Positions 1 through 6,654 of a stretch of 15,136 bases of DNA are shown piece by piece. Numbering within the stretch: the first letter of the stretch is position 1; every line of letters begins with the position of its first letter. The translations under genes and the position numbers were made by a program. The notes beneath the pieces were generated by a model. That model ran no database searches, had not been told where the DNA came from, and saw only the letters and a program-made list of their open reading frames with translations. Origin of the DNA: Chloroflexota bacterium (GTDB lineage Bacteria; Chloroflexota; Dormibacteria; Dormibacterales; Dormibacteraceae); contig VBKD01000072.1 of the NCBI GenBank assembly GCA_005888075.1, positions 1 through 15,136 of the forward strand. The letters are read 5' to 3'.

Positions 1-1
1 C

Positions 2-142
2 AGGAACGCCGGGGACCCGTACTACACGTCAGTGCCGTCGAGCGGCAAATGGGCCATGGGCTTCGCCTGGCTGGGCCTCCTGCTCTACCTCGGGACGATG
101 AGCCTGCAGGCCAATAGTTTGCTCGGCGCCCTCGCTCGGTAA
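2..142 (+). CDS. C-terminal fragment of a membrane protein (5' truncated)
   Basis: An open frame enters from the left edge and reads 46 codons to a TAA at 140-142. The peptide has a polar stretch (residues GDPYYTSVPSSGK) followed by one hydrophobic segment of about 20 residues (roughly WAMGFAWLGLLLYLGTMSL), so it ends with a transmembrane helix and a short tail. Codon composition is high GC like its neighbours. The last part looks faintly like the C-terminal helix of bacterial site-2 protease (M50) family proteins, but no catalytic motif lies in the window and I do not assign a function. It ends 21 nt before rpmE and could share a transcript with it. Confidence 0.5.
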   Translation, partial: RNAGDPYYTSVPSSGKWAMGFAWLGLLLYLGTMSLQANSLLGALAR

Positions 143-163
143 ACTAACGAACCTGGAGTCAAG

Positions 164-373
164 ATGAAGACACAAATCCACCCCACTTTTTATGAGGACG
201 CGGTCGTGACCTGCGCGTGCGGGAACACGTTCACGACCGGTTCGACGCGCAAGGAGCTCAAGACCGAGATCTGCTCCGTCTGCCACCCGTACTTCACGGG
301 CACGCAGCGGATCGTGGACACGGGCGGCCAGGTCGAGCGGTTCCGCAAGCGGGCTGCAAAGACCCGGGTGTAG
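164..373 (+). CDS. rpmE: 50S ribosomal protein L31 (zinc-binding, C+ type)
   Basis: This 69-residue protein has the usual length for bacterial L31, a large-subunit protein that helps bridge the two ribosomal subunits. It begins with the family hallmark MKTQIHP and carries the zinc-ribbon cysteines C17, C19, C37 and C40 (CxC and CxxC), so it is the zinc-containing form. The central YFTGTQRIVDTGGQVERFRKR block is also typical. A Shine-Dalgarno GGAG at 155-158 lies 5 nt before the ATG. The gene stands just upstream of the DUF1385 gene and prfA, an order I recall from several Gram-positive-related phyla, where rpmE and prfA sit close together. Nothing is abnormal in the protein. Confidence 0.96.
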   Translation: MKTQIHPTFYEDAVVTCACGNTFTTGSTRKELKTEICSVCHPYFTGTQRIVDTGGQVERFRKRAAKTRV

Positions 374-473
374 ATGCCGCAGCCGGATCCGGCCGCGGCC
401 GACTCGGTAGCCGAAAGCCCGCACGCGGCTCCCCACCCGGCGCTTCGCGCCGACCTCCCCGGCGAGCGGGGAG
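374..473. other. rpmE to DUF1385 gap holding a Pro/Ala-rich leader-like frame and a repeat
   Basis: These 100 nt follow rpmE directly. An ATG at 374 opens a frame reading MPQPDPAAADSVAESP, which looks like the flexible, low-complexity leader that often precedes the YGGQAVIEG motif in DUF1385 proteins. The frame then runs into the palindromic repeat at 431-475 and leaves that element one base out of register with the DUF1385 gene. In the frame of the DUF1385 gene there is a TAG at 408-410. The simplest reading is that 374-430 is the remnant of the true 5' end of that gene. This is inference. Confidence 0.4.
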
Positions 474-475
474 GT
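431..475 (+). repeat. Two-hairpin palindromic repeat, copy 1
   Basis: CCCCACCC at 431-438 is followed by hairpin A, GGCGC (439-443), loop TTC, GCGCC (447-451). Hairpin B follows: ACCTCCCC (453-460), loop GGCGAGC (461-467), GGGGAGGT (468-475). Both stems are perfect. The same architecture recurs at 3875-3915, 3966-4012 (inverted) and 10731-10775. The annotated GTG start of the DUF1385 gene (474) lies inside the last arm. The plan resembles, from memory, the abundant REP-like repeats of the type CCTCACCC-hairpin-CTCCCC-hairpin known in many high-GC bacteria. Confidence 0.85.
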
Positions 476-1313
476 GACGCGCCCCAACGCGGTCGCGGTG
501 CGCCTGCCGGGAACCAAGGAGATCGTGGTCGACCGGGGCGAGCTCAAAGCCCCGATCTACACGAATCGCATCTGGAAGATGCCGTTCATCCGCGGCCTTG
601 CGCTGCTCGGCGAACAGCTGCACCTCGGCATGAAGTCGTTGATCTGGTCGGCGAACATGAACGCCGGCAGCAAGGACATCGTGATCGGGAAGAGAGAGGT
701 CACCATCTCGGTCGCCATGGCGGGAGTCATCGGCCTGGGCGCTTTCATCGGCCTGCCCCTCTTGCTGGCAGGCGTTGCCGTGCATCGCAGCAACAGCTTC
801 CTGTTCGTCCTGGTCGAGGGACTGATCCGCGTCGGTCTCGTCCTCGGCTACCTTTCCGCGATCGCCCTGCTGCCCGATGTGCGGCGCGTCTTCATGTACC
901 ACGGCGCCGAGCACAAGACGATCAACGCCTTCGAATCCGGATGGCCGCTGGAGGTCCCCTCCGTACGCCGCGCCAGCACGCTCCACCCAAGGTGCGGGAC
1001 CGGATTCCTGCTGGTCGTCATGGTGGTGGCCCTGGTCGTCTTCAGCGTGGTCGCGATCTTCCACCCCAACATCTTCTGGCTCATCGTGAGCCGGATCGTC
1101 GCCATCCCGGTCATCGCCGGCGCCGGGTTTGAGCTGATCCGCTTCATGGCGCGACACCGTTACAACCCGGTCGTCAAAGTCGCGCTGCTGCCCGTCCTCG
1201 GCACGCAGAAGTTCACGACGCGCGAACCGTCCGACGATATGCTCGAAGTCGCAATCACCGCCTTCAACAGTGCGCGACAGGGTGAGGAGGACAGCGCCGG
1301 GGCGGCCGCATGA
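474..1313 (+). CDS. DUF1385 (YqhQ-family) membrane protein, N-terminus missing or altered
   Basis: The 279-residue frame carries hallmarks of the DUF1385/YqhQ family, whose biochemical role is not settled. These are RGLALLGEQLHLGMKSLIWSAN at about 40-61, YHGAEHK at 142-148 and HPRCGT at 171-176. Four hydrophobic segments lie near 77-103, 108-133, 178-197 and 200-218, so it is a multi-pass inner-membrane protein. The family normally begins with a strongly conserved YGGQAVIEGVMMRGP motif just before the AVAVR segment. Here that motif is absent and a palindromic repeat takes its place, so the first residues are only TRPNAVAVR. The GTG used as start lies inside the repeat with GGGGAG touching it, which is too close for a normal ribosome-binding site. 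The real start is uncertain and the gene may be 5'-damaged. It ends 19 nt before prfA. Confidence 0.8.
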   Translation: MTRPNAVAVRLPGTKEIVVDRGELKAPIYTNRIWKMPFIRGLALLGEQLHLGMKSLIWSANMNAGSKDIVIGKREVTISVAMAGVIGLGAFIGLPLLLAGVAVHRSNSFLFVLVEGLIRVGLVLGYLSAIALLPDVRRVFMYHGAEHKTINAFESGWPLEVPSVRRASTLHPRCGTGFLLVVMVVALVVFSVVAIFHPNIFWLIVSRIVAIPVIAGAGFELIRFMARHRYNPVVKVALLPVLGTQKFTTREPSDDMLEVAITAFNSARQGEEDSAGAAA

Positions 1314-1332
1314 GCCCCCGCGGAGCAGATAG

Positions 1333-2412
1333 GTGATCGACCGTCTCGAAGCGATCGCGCGCCGCTATCGAGAGATCGAGAGCGAGATGGGACGGCCGGA
1401 GGTCGCATCCGATCACGAGCAGCTGACCAAGCTCGCACGCGAGCAGCGCAGCCTTCGCGAGACGTTTGAGACCTACGAGGCTTTCAAGCGCGCTCGCGCC
1501 GACAGCGAATCCGCCCACGAGATGCTGCGGCACGAGAAAGATCCTGAGATGCAGGAGTACGTGCGCGCGGAGGAGCGGCGCGCGTCCGCGAAGGTGGCCG
1601 AGCTCGAGGAAAAGCTCAAGGAGCTGCTCCTGCCGAAGGATCCCAACGACGACCGCGACGTCGTGGTCGAGATTCAGGGCGCGGAAGGTGGGGAGGAGGC
1701 TGCGCTTTTCGCGGCGGACCTGTTCCGCATGTACCAGAAGTGGGCGGAGCGAAAGGGTTGGAAGGTCGAGGTGGTCGACATCTCGCCGACCGGCATGGGC
1801 GGCTTCGACAAGGTCGAGTTCGAGGTCCACGGCCATGGCGCTTACTCGCAGCTGAAGTACGAAGGCGGCGTGCACCGCGTGCAGCGCGTGCCGAAGACCG
1901 AGGCGCAGGGACGAATCCACACGTCGGCCGCGACGGTCGCCGTGCTGCCGGAGGCCGATCCCGTCGAGGTCGAGCTCAAGCCGGAAGACCTCGAGGTCAA
2001 AACGTCGACGTCAACCGGTCCGGGCGGCCAGAGCGTCAACACGACCTACTCGGCGATCCGAATCACGCACAAGCCGACCGGGCTGGTGGTCAGCATTCAG
2101 GACGAGAAATCGCAGCTGCAGAACAAAGAGAAGGCACTGCGAGTGCTGCGAGCGCGCCTCTACGAGATGAAGCTCGCCGAGCAGCAGGAGAAGATCGGCG
2201 CGCAGCGGCGCGGCATGGTCGGCAGCGGGAACCGCTCGGAAAAGATCCGCACCTACAACTTCAAAGAGAACCGCGTCACGGACCACCGCATCAAGCTCAC
2301 GCTGCACCGGCTCGACCAGGTGATGGCCGGAGACCTCGACGAGCTGGTCGCCTCGCTGGTCGCCGCCGAGCGCGCCGCGCAGCTGAACGGCGGCCCCGAA
2401 GCCGCCTCTTGA
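1333..2412 (+). CDS. prfA: Peptide chain release factor 1 (RF1)
   Basis: The 359-residue protein is full length for RF1, which reads UAA and UAG stop codons in the ribosomal A site and triggers peptide release. The N-terminal half is helical, with a coiled-coil-like charged region at about 1-100. The stop-codon recognition tripeptide is PKT at 187-189 in the context HRVQRVPKTEAQGRIHTSAA; the HRVQRVPxT setting separates RF1 from RF2, which has SPF. The catalytic GGQ is at 231-233 in TGPGGQSVNTTYSAIRITH. The start is GTG at 1333 with GGAG at 1322-1325, 7 nt away. Its stop overlaps the TTG start of prmC, whose product methylates the GGQ glutamine, so the pair is probably translationally coupled. 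Confidence 0.97.
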   Translation: MIDRLEAIARRYREIESEMGRPEVASDHEQLTKLAREQRSLRETFETYEAFKRARADSESAHEMLRHEKDPEMQEYVRAEERRASAKVAELEEKLKELLLPKDPNDDRDVVVEIQGAEGGEEAALFAADLFRMYQKWAERKGWKVEVVDISPTGMGGFDKVEFEVHGHGAYSQLKYEGGVHRVQRVPKTEAQGRIHTSAATVAVLPEADPVEVELKPEDLEVKTSTSTGPGGQSVNTTYSAIRITHKPTGLVVSIQDEKSQLQNKEKALRVLRARLYEMKLAEQQEKIGAQRRGMVGSGNRSEKIRTYNFKENRVTDHRIKLTLHRLDQVMAGDLDELVASLVAAERAAQLNGGPEAAS

Positions 2413-3239
2413 CGATCGTCGAGGTCCTGAAGCTCTCCGCCGACTACCTCCGGAAGCACGACGCCGATTCACCACGCCTCGACGCCGAGCTCTTGCTCGC
2501 GCATGCTCTCGGGATTGGCCGCCTCGACCTCTACCTGAAGTTCGATCGCGTCCTCTCCGAGGCCGAGCTCACCACCTATCGAGGGCTCGTGGCGCGAAGA
2601 GCGAAGGGCGAGCCGGTCGCCTACCTGGTGGGCCATAAGGAGTTCATGGGACTGGAGTTCGAAGTGACGCCGGCGGTGCTCGTTCCGAACCCGGACACGG
2701 AGGTCCTCGTGCAGCGGGCGGTGGCCATCGCCCGTGAGTCCGAAGGCACGGTGCGCATGGCGGACGTCGGCACCGGCACCGGGTGCATCGCGATCGCGGT
2801 CGTCCACTACGCGCCACAAGCAGAGATGTGGGCCTCCGATATCAGCCGCGAGGCGCTCGACGTGGCGGCGCGCAACGTGAAGCGTCACGGGGTCGGCGAT
2901 CGGGTCCACCTCGAGTACGGCGACCTGCTCGAGCCACTCCCGGGTGAGTTCGATGTCATCTGCGCCAACCTCCCGTACCTCGCCTCCGATGCGCGTTTAT
3001 CGCGCGAGGTGGTGGCGCAACCCTCAGGCGCGTTGTACGCGGACGACGGCGGCGCGGCCCTGGTTACCCGGCTGTTGGACCAGGCTCCGTCCCGCCTCCG
3101 TCCCGGTGGTCGGGTTCTTGCGGAGCTCGACCCGGCCATCCTTTCGGTCGCCGGTGAATCGGCGGGCCGTAACTTTGGCCAGCACCGCGTGCATCGCGAC
3201 CTCGGCGGTCACGAGCGCGTCATCGAAGCATGGTCCTGA
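2409..3239 (+). CDS. prmC: Release factor glutamine methyltransferase (PrmC/HemK)
   Basis: This SAM-dependent enzyme N5-methylates the glutamine of the GGQ motif in release factors. I place the start at TTG 2409, which shares TTGA with the prfA stop. It gives 276 residues, the family's usual size, beginning LTIVEVLKLSADYLRK, a typical N-terminal helix. Visible motifs are VLVPNPDTEVLV at about 90-101, the SAM-binding loop ADVGTGTGCIAIA at 118-130, the adenosine-binding acid region WASDIS at 141-146, and NLPY at 187-190 where most PrmC proteins have NPPY. The Asn and the PY that position the substrate amide are kept, so activity is likely. The end overlaps the next gene by 10 nt. Confidence 0.93.
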   Translation: MTIVEVLKLSADYLRKHDADSPRLDAELLLAHALGIGRLDLYLKFDRVLSEAELTTYRGLVARRAKGEPVAYLVGHKEFMGLEFEVTPAVLVPNPDTEVLVQRAVAIARESEGTVRMADVGTGTGCIAIAVVHYAPQAEMWASDISREALDVAARNVKRHGVGDRVHLEYGDLLEPLPGEFDVICANLPYLASDARLSREVVAQPSGALYADDGGAALVTRLLDQAPSRLRPGGRVLAELDPAILSVAGESAGRNFGQHRVHRDLGGHERVIEAWS

Positions 3240-3814
3240 AACCCACGCGCGCCGGCCTTCAGCGCGCGGCGCAGCTGATCCGCAGCGGCGCGGTCATCGC
3301 TTTTCCGACCGACACCGTTTATGGGCTCGGCGCCGCGGCCGACGATGAGGTCGCGCAGAAGCGGGTCTATCGCATCAAAGGAAGGCCGGTCGGCCTGCCG
3401 CTGATCCTGATGGTGGCCGCTGAATCGCAGCTCGAAGGTTTTGTCCACGTCGATGCGCGCGCGGAGGAGATGATGCGGCGCTGGTGGCCGGGCCCGCTCA
3501 CGCTGATCCTCCACGCCAAGGGCGGCGGCACGCTTGGCGTGCGGATCCCCAAACACAAGGTCGCGCTCGGCCTGCTCAGGACCGCGGGGCCGCTGCTGAC
3601 GACGAGCGCAAACCTACACGGCAAGGATCCGGCGATGAACGCTGAGGACGCGGGGGCGTTGCCCGGCGTGATGGCGGTGCTGGATGGGGGCATCGCCCCG
3701 GGGGGCACCGCGTCGACGGTGCTCGATCTCACCGGACCCGAGCCGCACGTGCTGCGGGAGGGGGCGATCACGGCGCCGGAACTGCTCGGCCCTCCCCCTC
3801 TTAGGTCGGGATAG
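3230..3814 (+). CDS. L-threonylcarbamoyladenylate synthase (TsaC/Sua5 YrdC domain)
   Basis: The 194-residue protein is a single YrdC domain. It makes threonylcarbamoyl-AMP from threonine, bicarbonate and ATP, the first step of t6A modification at position 37 of ANN-decoding tRNAs. Visible motifs are FPTDTVYGLG at 25-34, KGRPVGLPLIL at 50-60, RWWPGPLTLIL at 84-94, the RIP of VRIPKH near 104-109, LLTTSANLHGKDPA at 122-135 and the S-T-V turn at 162-164. It is the short form without the C-terminal Sua5 domain. The ATG overlaps the end of prmC by 10 nt, so coupling is likely. The last residues (GPPPLRSG) are coded by a stretch leading into the repeat-rich gap; the 10-bp word AGGTCGGGAT at the stop recurs at 3951-3960. 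The tail may therefore have been rewritten by repeats. Confidence 0.93.
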   Translation: MVLKPTRAGLQRAAQLIRSGAVIAFPTDTVYGLGAAADDEVAQKRVYRIKGRPVGLPLILMVAAESQLEGFVHVDARAEEMMRRWWPGPLTLILHAKGGGTLGVRIPKHKVALGLLRTAGPLLTTSANLHGKDPAMNAEDAGALPGVMAVLDGGIAPGGTASTVLDLTGPEPHVLREGAITAPELLGPPPLRSG

Positions 3815-3855
3815 TCCTGGGCCGGCATGGCCTCGGCCGGCTCCTCCTGCCAATC

Positions 3856-3878
3856 GGGGCCGCCTGCCATGCGGCCCC
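3856..3878. repeat. Perfect 8-bp inverted repeat (hairpin)
   Basis: GGGGCCGC at 3856-3863 pairs perfectly with GCGGCCCC at 3871-3878 around a 7-nt loop CTGCCAT. It shares its last bases with the beginning of repeat copy 2, so the two structures would compete. Its role is unknown. Confidence 0.7.
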
Positions 3879-3915
3879 TCCGGCGCTTCGCGCCACCTCC
3901 CCATGAATGGGGAGG
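3875..3915 (+). repeat. Two-hairpin palindromic repeat, copy 2
   Basis: CCCCTCC (3875-3881) stands where other copies have CCCCACCC. Hairpin A is GGCGC (3882-3886), TTC, GCGCC (3890-3894). Hairpin B is CCTCCCC (3896-3902), loop ATGAAT, GGGGAGG (3909-3915), one base pair shorter than in the other copies because the last T is an A here. Confidence 0.8.
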
Positions 3916-3921
3916 AGTTTT
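3896..3921 (+). terminator. Possible intrinsic terminator after the prfA-prmC-tsaC block
   Basis: The 7-bp GC-rich stem CCTCCCC/GGGGAGG of repeat copy 2 is followed 2 nt later by TTTT at 3918-3921. This is the only copy followed by a U tract, and it lies about 80 nt after the last stop codon of the upstream block. The U run is short, so termination would be partial at best. Inference. Confidence 0.35.
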
Positions 3922-3965
3922 GCCCCACTTGATCCGAAGCCGGGCCTCAGAGGTCGGGATTGGCC

Positions 3966-4012
3966 ACCTCCCCACTTGCTGGGGAGGTCGGCGGCGAAGC
4001 CGCCGGGTGGGG
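3966..4012 (-). repeat. Two-hairpin palindromic repeat, copy 3 (inverted)
   Basis: Read on the minus strand this copy gives CCCCACCC, hairpin A GGCGGC-TTC-GCCGCC (4004-3990), then hairpin B ACCTCCCC, loop AGCAAGT, GGGGAGGT (3988-3966). Hairpin A has six pairs and differs in sequence from copies 1, 2 and 4 while keeping the TTC loop. It faces copy 2 across a 50-bp spacer. Confidence 0.85.
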
Positions 4013-4027
4013 ACGTACTCCCTGGTT

Positions 4028-4033
4028 TAGCAT
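4028..4033 (+). promoter_or_regulatory. Candidate -10 element for a leaderless glyA transcript
   Basis: TAGCAT fits the TANNNT -10 pattern and lies at -12 to -7 relative to the GTG at 4040, the spacing expected if transcription starts at the start codon. No Shine-Dalgarno sequence is visible before either candidate glyA start. I see no good -35 sequence. Weak evidence. Confidence 0.2.
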
Positions 4034-4039
4034 CTCGTT

Positions 4040-5314
4040 GTGGCTTCTCCCATAACGACCATGTCCTTTCGGGCACTGGACCGCGACGATCCGGACGTCG
4101 CCAACTTGATCCGCCATGAGTACAAGCGCCAGTCGGAGACGCTCGAGCTCATCGCGTCGGAGAACCTGACGAGCCCGGCCATCCTCGAGGCGCTCGGCAC
4201 GCTGCTGACCAACAAGTACGCCGAGGGTTATCCAGGCAAGCGCTATTACGGCGGAACCGGAGAGGTGATCGACAAGATCGAGCAGCTCGCCATCGATCGC
4301 GCCACGCAGCTCTTCGGCGCGGAGCACGTCAACGTCCAGCCGCACGCGGGCTCGCAGGCCAACGCCGCGGTCTACATGGCCGTCTGCCAGCCAGGCGACA
4401 AGGTGATGGGGATGGATCTTTCGGCGGGAGGCCATCTTTCCCACGGCAGCCCCGCGAACTTCAGCGGCAAGCTCTACGAGATCCATTCGTATGGCGTCGA
4501 CCGCGAGACCGAGATGATCGACTACGACGCCGTGCAGAAGATGGCCGAAGAGGTGCGGCCGAAGATGCTGCTCGCCGGTTTCTCCGCTTACTCCCGCATC
4601 GTCGACTGGGCGCGGATGAGACAGATCGCGGACTCGGTCGGCGCAACGTACTTCGTCGACATGGCCCATGTGGCCGGTCTCGTGGCGGGTGGCGTTTACC
4701 CGTCGCCGATCCCGCACGCGGCCATCACCACCACCACGACGCAGAAGACGCTTCGTGGCGCGTGGGGCGCGATCATCCTCTGCACCAACGACTGGCAGAA
4801 GGCCGTCGACTCGGCCGTCTTCCCGGGCATCCAGGGCGGGCCGCTCATGCACGCGATCGCGGCCAAGGCGGTTTGTTTCGGCGAGGCGCTGCGGCCCGAG
4901 TTCAAGGGCTACGCGCAGCAGGTGGTGACCAACGCCAAGGCACTGGCAAGCCGCCTGACGGAGCGAGGTTTGCGGCTGGTCAGCGGCGGCACGGACAACC
5001 ACCTGATGCTCATCGACCTGCGACCGCAGAAGCGGACCGGCAAGCAGGTGCAGGACGTGGCCGACACGGTCGGCATCACGCTGAACCGCAACTCGATCCC
5101 GTTCGACGAGGCATCTAAGTTCAACCCGAGCGGCGTCCGCGTCGGCACCCCGCTCGTCACGACACGCGGCATGCGTGAGCCTGAGATGGCGGTCATCGGG
5201 GACTGCATCGCGGATCTGGTGGAGCGCATCGACGACCCTGCAACGCTTGACTCGGTGCACGAGCGGGCGCTGACGCTGTGCAAGGAATTCCCGATCCCCT
5301 ACTCCTTCGATTAG
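4040..5314 (+). CDS. glyA: Serine hydroxymethyltransferase
   Basis: This PLP enzyme interconverts serine and glycine while loading one-carbon units on tetrahydrofolate. The 424-residue length is typical. Visible motifs are ELIASENLTS at about 36-45, TNKYAEGYPGKRYYGG at 57-72, the VDMAHVAGLVAGG segment with PLP-binding D207, and the PLP lysine K236 in TTTTQKTLRG. The usual context is THKTLxGPRGG; here His becomes Gln and PRGG becomes AWGA. SGVRVGTP at 364-371, which holds the substrate-binding Arg, is intact. The start is either GTG 4040 (used here) or ATG 4061, seven codons in; neither has a clear ribosome-binding site. The gene follows a repeat-rich gap and is followed one base later by the next start. 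Confidence 0.95.
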   Translation: MASPITTMSFRALDRDDPDVANLIRHEYKRQSETLELIASENLTSPAILEALGTLLTNKYAEGYPGKRYYGGTGEVIDKIEQLAIDRATQLFGAEHVNVQPHAGSQANAAVYMAVCQPGDKVMGMDLSAGGHLSHGSPANFSGKLYEIHSYGVDRETEMIDYDAVQKMAEEVRPKMLLAGFSAYSRIVDWARMRQIADSVGATYFVDMAHVAGLVAGGVYPSPIPHAAITTTTTQKTLRGAWGAIILCTNDWQKAVDSAVFPGIQGGPLMHAIAAKAVCFGEALRPEFKGYAQQVVTNAKALASRLTERGLRLVSGGTDNHLMLIDLRPQKRTGKQVQDVADTVGITLNRNSIPFDEASKFNPSGVRVGTPLVTTRGMREPEMAVIGDCIADLVERIDDPATLDSVHERALTLCKEFPIPYSFD

Positions 5315-5315
5315 C

Positions 5316-6428
5316 TTGTCGGGAGATTTCTTCAGCAACGACGCGCTGATCAGCCTGCGGGACCATCTGCTCCCTGGGTTATGGCCCTTCCTGGTGGCCT
5401 TCGTTGTGTGCGCTCTCGCCGTCCCGCTGGCGATCCGGCTCTCGCACCGGTTCGGATTGATCGCCCAGCCCGGGGGCCGCCACGCTCACGCGAGCCCGAC
5501 GCCTTTGCTTGGCGGCCTTGCCATGTACGTGGGTTTCGCGGTCGCCCTCCTGGTGTTCCTGCGGGAGTACGAAGCGACGCTGGGAGTGCTCGTCGTGTCG
5601 GGACTCGCTATGGCTCTGCTGATCATCGACGACCGCCGGCCGATGAACCCGTGGGTGAAGCTGGGCGTCCAGCTTTTTCTCGCCGTCATCGCGGTGTCGA
5701 TTTTCAAAATCGAGATCACGTACTTCGGCCTACGCGGCGATCACATCGTGCACCTCGGGTTGCTCGCCGCCCCGCTCAGCGTCTTCTGGCTGGTCGGCAT
5801 GCAGAACACGGTCAACTTCCTGGATGGCGCGGACGGACTGGCCGCCGGCGTGATCCTCATCGTCGCGATCGTTCTGGTGCTGGCTGCAGGCGAGCTGAGG
5901 CAGATCGACGTGGTGCAGATGAGCGCGGCGCTGGCCGGCACGTGCGCCGGCTTCCTGCTCTTTAACTTCAGCCCGGCAAAGATCTTCATGGGCGACTCGG
6001 GCGCCCACTTCCTGGGCATCGCCCTGGGCATGATCTCAATCCTGGGCGTGGCCAAGGTCGCTGTCGCCTTCGCCCTAGCCGCCCCGGCGCTCGCCCTGGC
6101 CGTCCCGATCGCCGACACCGCCTGGGCGATCCTCCGGCGCCGCATGCAGAAGACGTCGGTCGCGACCCCCGACCTGCTGCACCTGCATCACCGGCTGCAA
6201 TCGTTCGGCCTGGACCCGCGGCAGACCTGCTACGTCTTCTATGCCGCGACTGCCTTGCTTGGCGCGCTTGGCCTCACGCTGTTCGGCCATGGTCGCGTGC
6301 TGGCTGTGGCTCTGGTAATCACCGCCGCTCTGACCTCGACGGTGGTCGCCGACCTGCTGCTGCACACGGGCTGGCGCATACCCGCGCCGTGGCTGCGCCG
6401 TCTGCTGTCAGAACCTGGCACCCGATAG
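5316..6428 (+). CDS. WecA/TagO-like undecaprenyl-phosphate sugar-1-phosphate transferase
   Basis: This is a multi-pass membrane enzyme of glycosyltransferase family 4. It is expected to move GlcNAc-1-phosphate (or a related HexNAc phosphate) from UDP-sugar to undecaprenyl phosphate, starting wall polymer or polysaccharide synthesis. Visible motifs in 370 residues are GGRHAHASPTPLLGG at 53-67, the DD of IIDDRRPMNPWVKL at 105-106, NTVNFLDGADGLAAG at 164-178 with the catalytic acids, FSPAKIFMGDSGAHFLG at 218-234, and the HLHH box at 289-292, which places it with WecA/TagO rather than MraY. About ten hydrophobic segments are visible. The start is TTG at 5316, one base after the glyA stop, with no good ribosome-binding site. 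It ends 13 nt before the ATP synthase operon; sugar identity is not readable from sequence. Confidence 0.9.
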   Translation: MSGDFFSNDALISLRDHLLPGLWPFLVAFVVCALAVPLAIRLSHRFGLIAQPGGRHAHASPTPLLGGLAMYVGFAVALLVFLREYEATLGVLVVSGLAMALLIIDDRRPMNPWVKLGVQLFLAVIAVSIFKIEITYFGLRGDHIVHLGLLAAPLSVFWLVGMQNTVNFLDGADGLAAGVILIVAIVLVLAAGELRQIDVVQMSAALAGTCAGFLLFNFSPAKIFMGDSGAHFLGIALGMISILGVAKVAVAFALAAPALALAVPIADTAWAILRRRMQKTSVATPDLLHLHHRLQSFGLDPRQTCYVFYAATALLGALGLTLFGHGRVLAVALVITAALTSTVVADLLLHTGWRIPAPWLRRLLSEPGTR

Positions 6429-6441
6429 AATTCGGAGGGGC

Positions 6442-6654
6442 ATGGCGCCCACTCCGAGTACAGGCCCGACAGGGGCTGATATGGCCGGAATCGGGATTTA
6501 TCTCGCGGCCGCTGTCTTGCTACCACTGCTCGGTGGTGTGGCCCTCGACAATTGGCTCCATACCGCGCCTGTTTTTGTCCTGGTCGGACTGTTCGTGGGC
6601 CTGGCGGCCGGCGCCGCCGGCATCTGGTTGAGGGTGAGGGAACTTACGAGATGA
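6442..6654 (+). CDS. atpZ: AtpZ-like small membrane protein of the ATP synthase operon
   Basis: The 70-residue protein has two predicted transmembrane helices (about 17-35 and 42-63) joined by a short turn with the pattern GGVALDNWLHTAPVFVLVGL. This matches the AtpZ/ATPase_gene1 family (LD-x-L-x-T-x-P-xF-x-x-x-G). AtpZ proteins accompany F-type ATP synthases and, together with AtpI, are thought to help assemble the c-ring or serve as a divalent-cation channel. A strong Shine-Dalgarno GGAGG at 6434-6438 lies just upstream; an internal ATG at 6481 is an alternative start that would drop the polar leader. It overlaps atpI by ATGA. No promoter stands out in the 13 nt after the previous gene, so the operon may be read through. 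Confidence 0.8.
   Translation: MAPTPSTGPTGADMAGIGIYLAAAVLLPLLGGVALDNWLHTAPVFVLVGLFVGLAAGAAGIWLRVRELTR

Larger units (their letters stand above)
3815..4039. other. Repeat-rich intergenic region, possible transcription stop and promoter
   Basis: This is the longest gene-free stretch in the window. It holds, in order, a GC hairpin GGGGCCGC (3856-3863), loop CTGCCAT, GCGGCCCC (3871-3878); a + copy of the two-hairpin repeat (3875-3915) followed by a short T run; a 50-bp spacer containing a second AGGTCGGGAT (3951-3960); an inverted copy (3966-4012); and a short AT-richer stretch before glyA. I see no coding potential I would defend. The dense hairpins make it a natural boundary between the prfA block and glyA. 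Confidence 0.7.

Noticed and set aside
374..1132. 252-codon + strand frame starting right after rpmE
   Set aside because: Beyond about codon 20 it runs out of frame over the DUF1385 gene and becomes Arg/Pro/Gly-rich with no domain. Only its first codons may be a remnant of the real DUF1385 leader.
3947..5338. Minus-strand open frame of 463 codons opposite glyA
   Set aside because: Mirror frame of glyA with His/Arg/Asp-rich composition and no motif.
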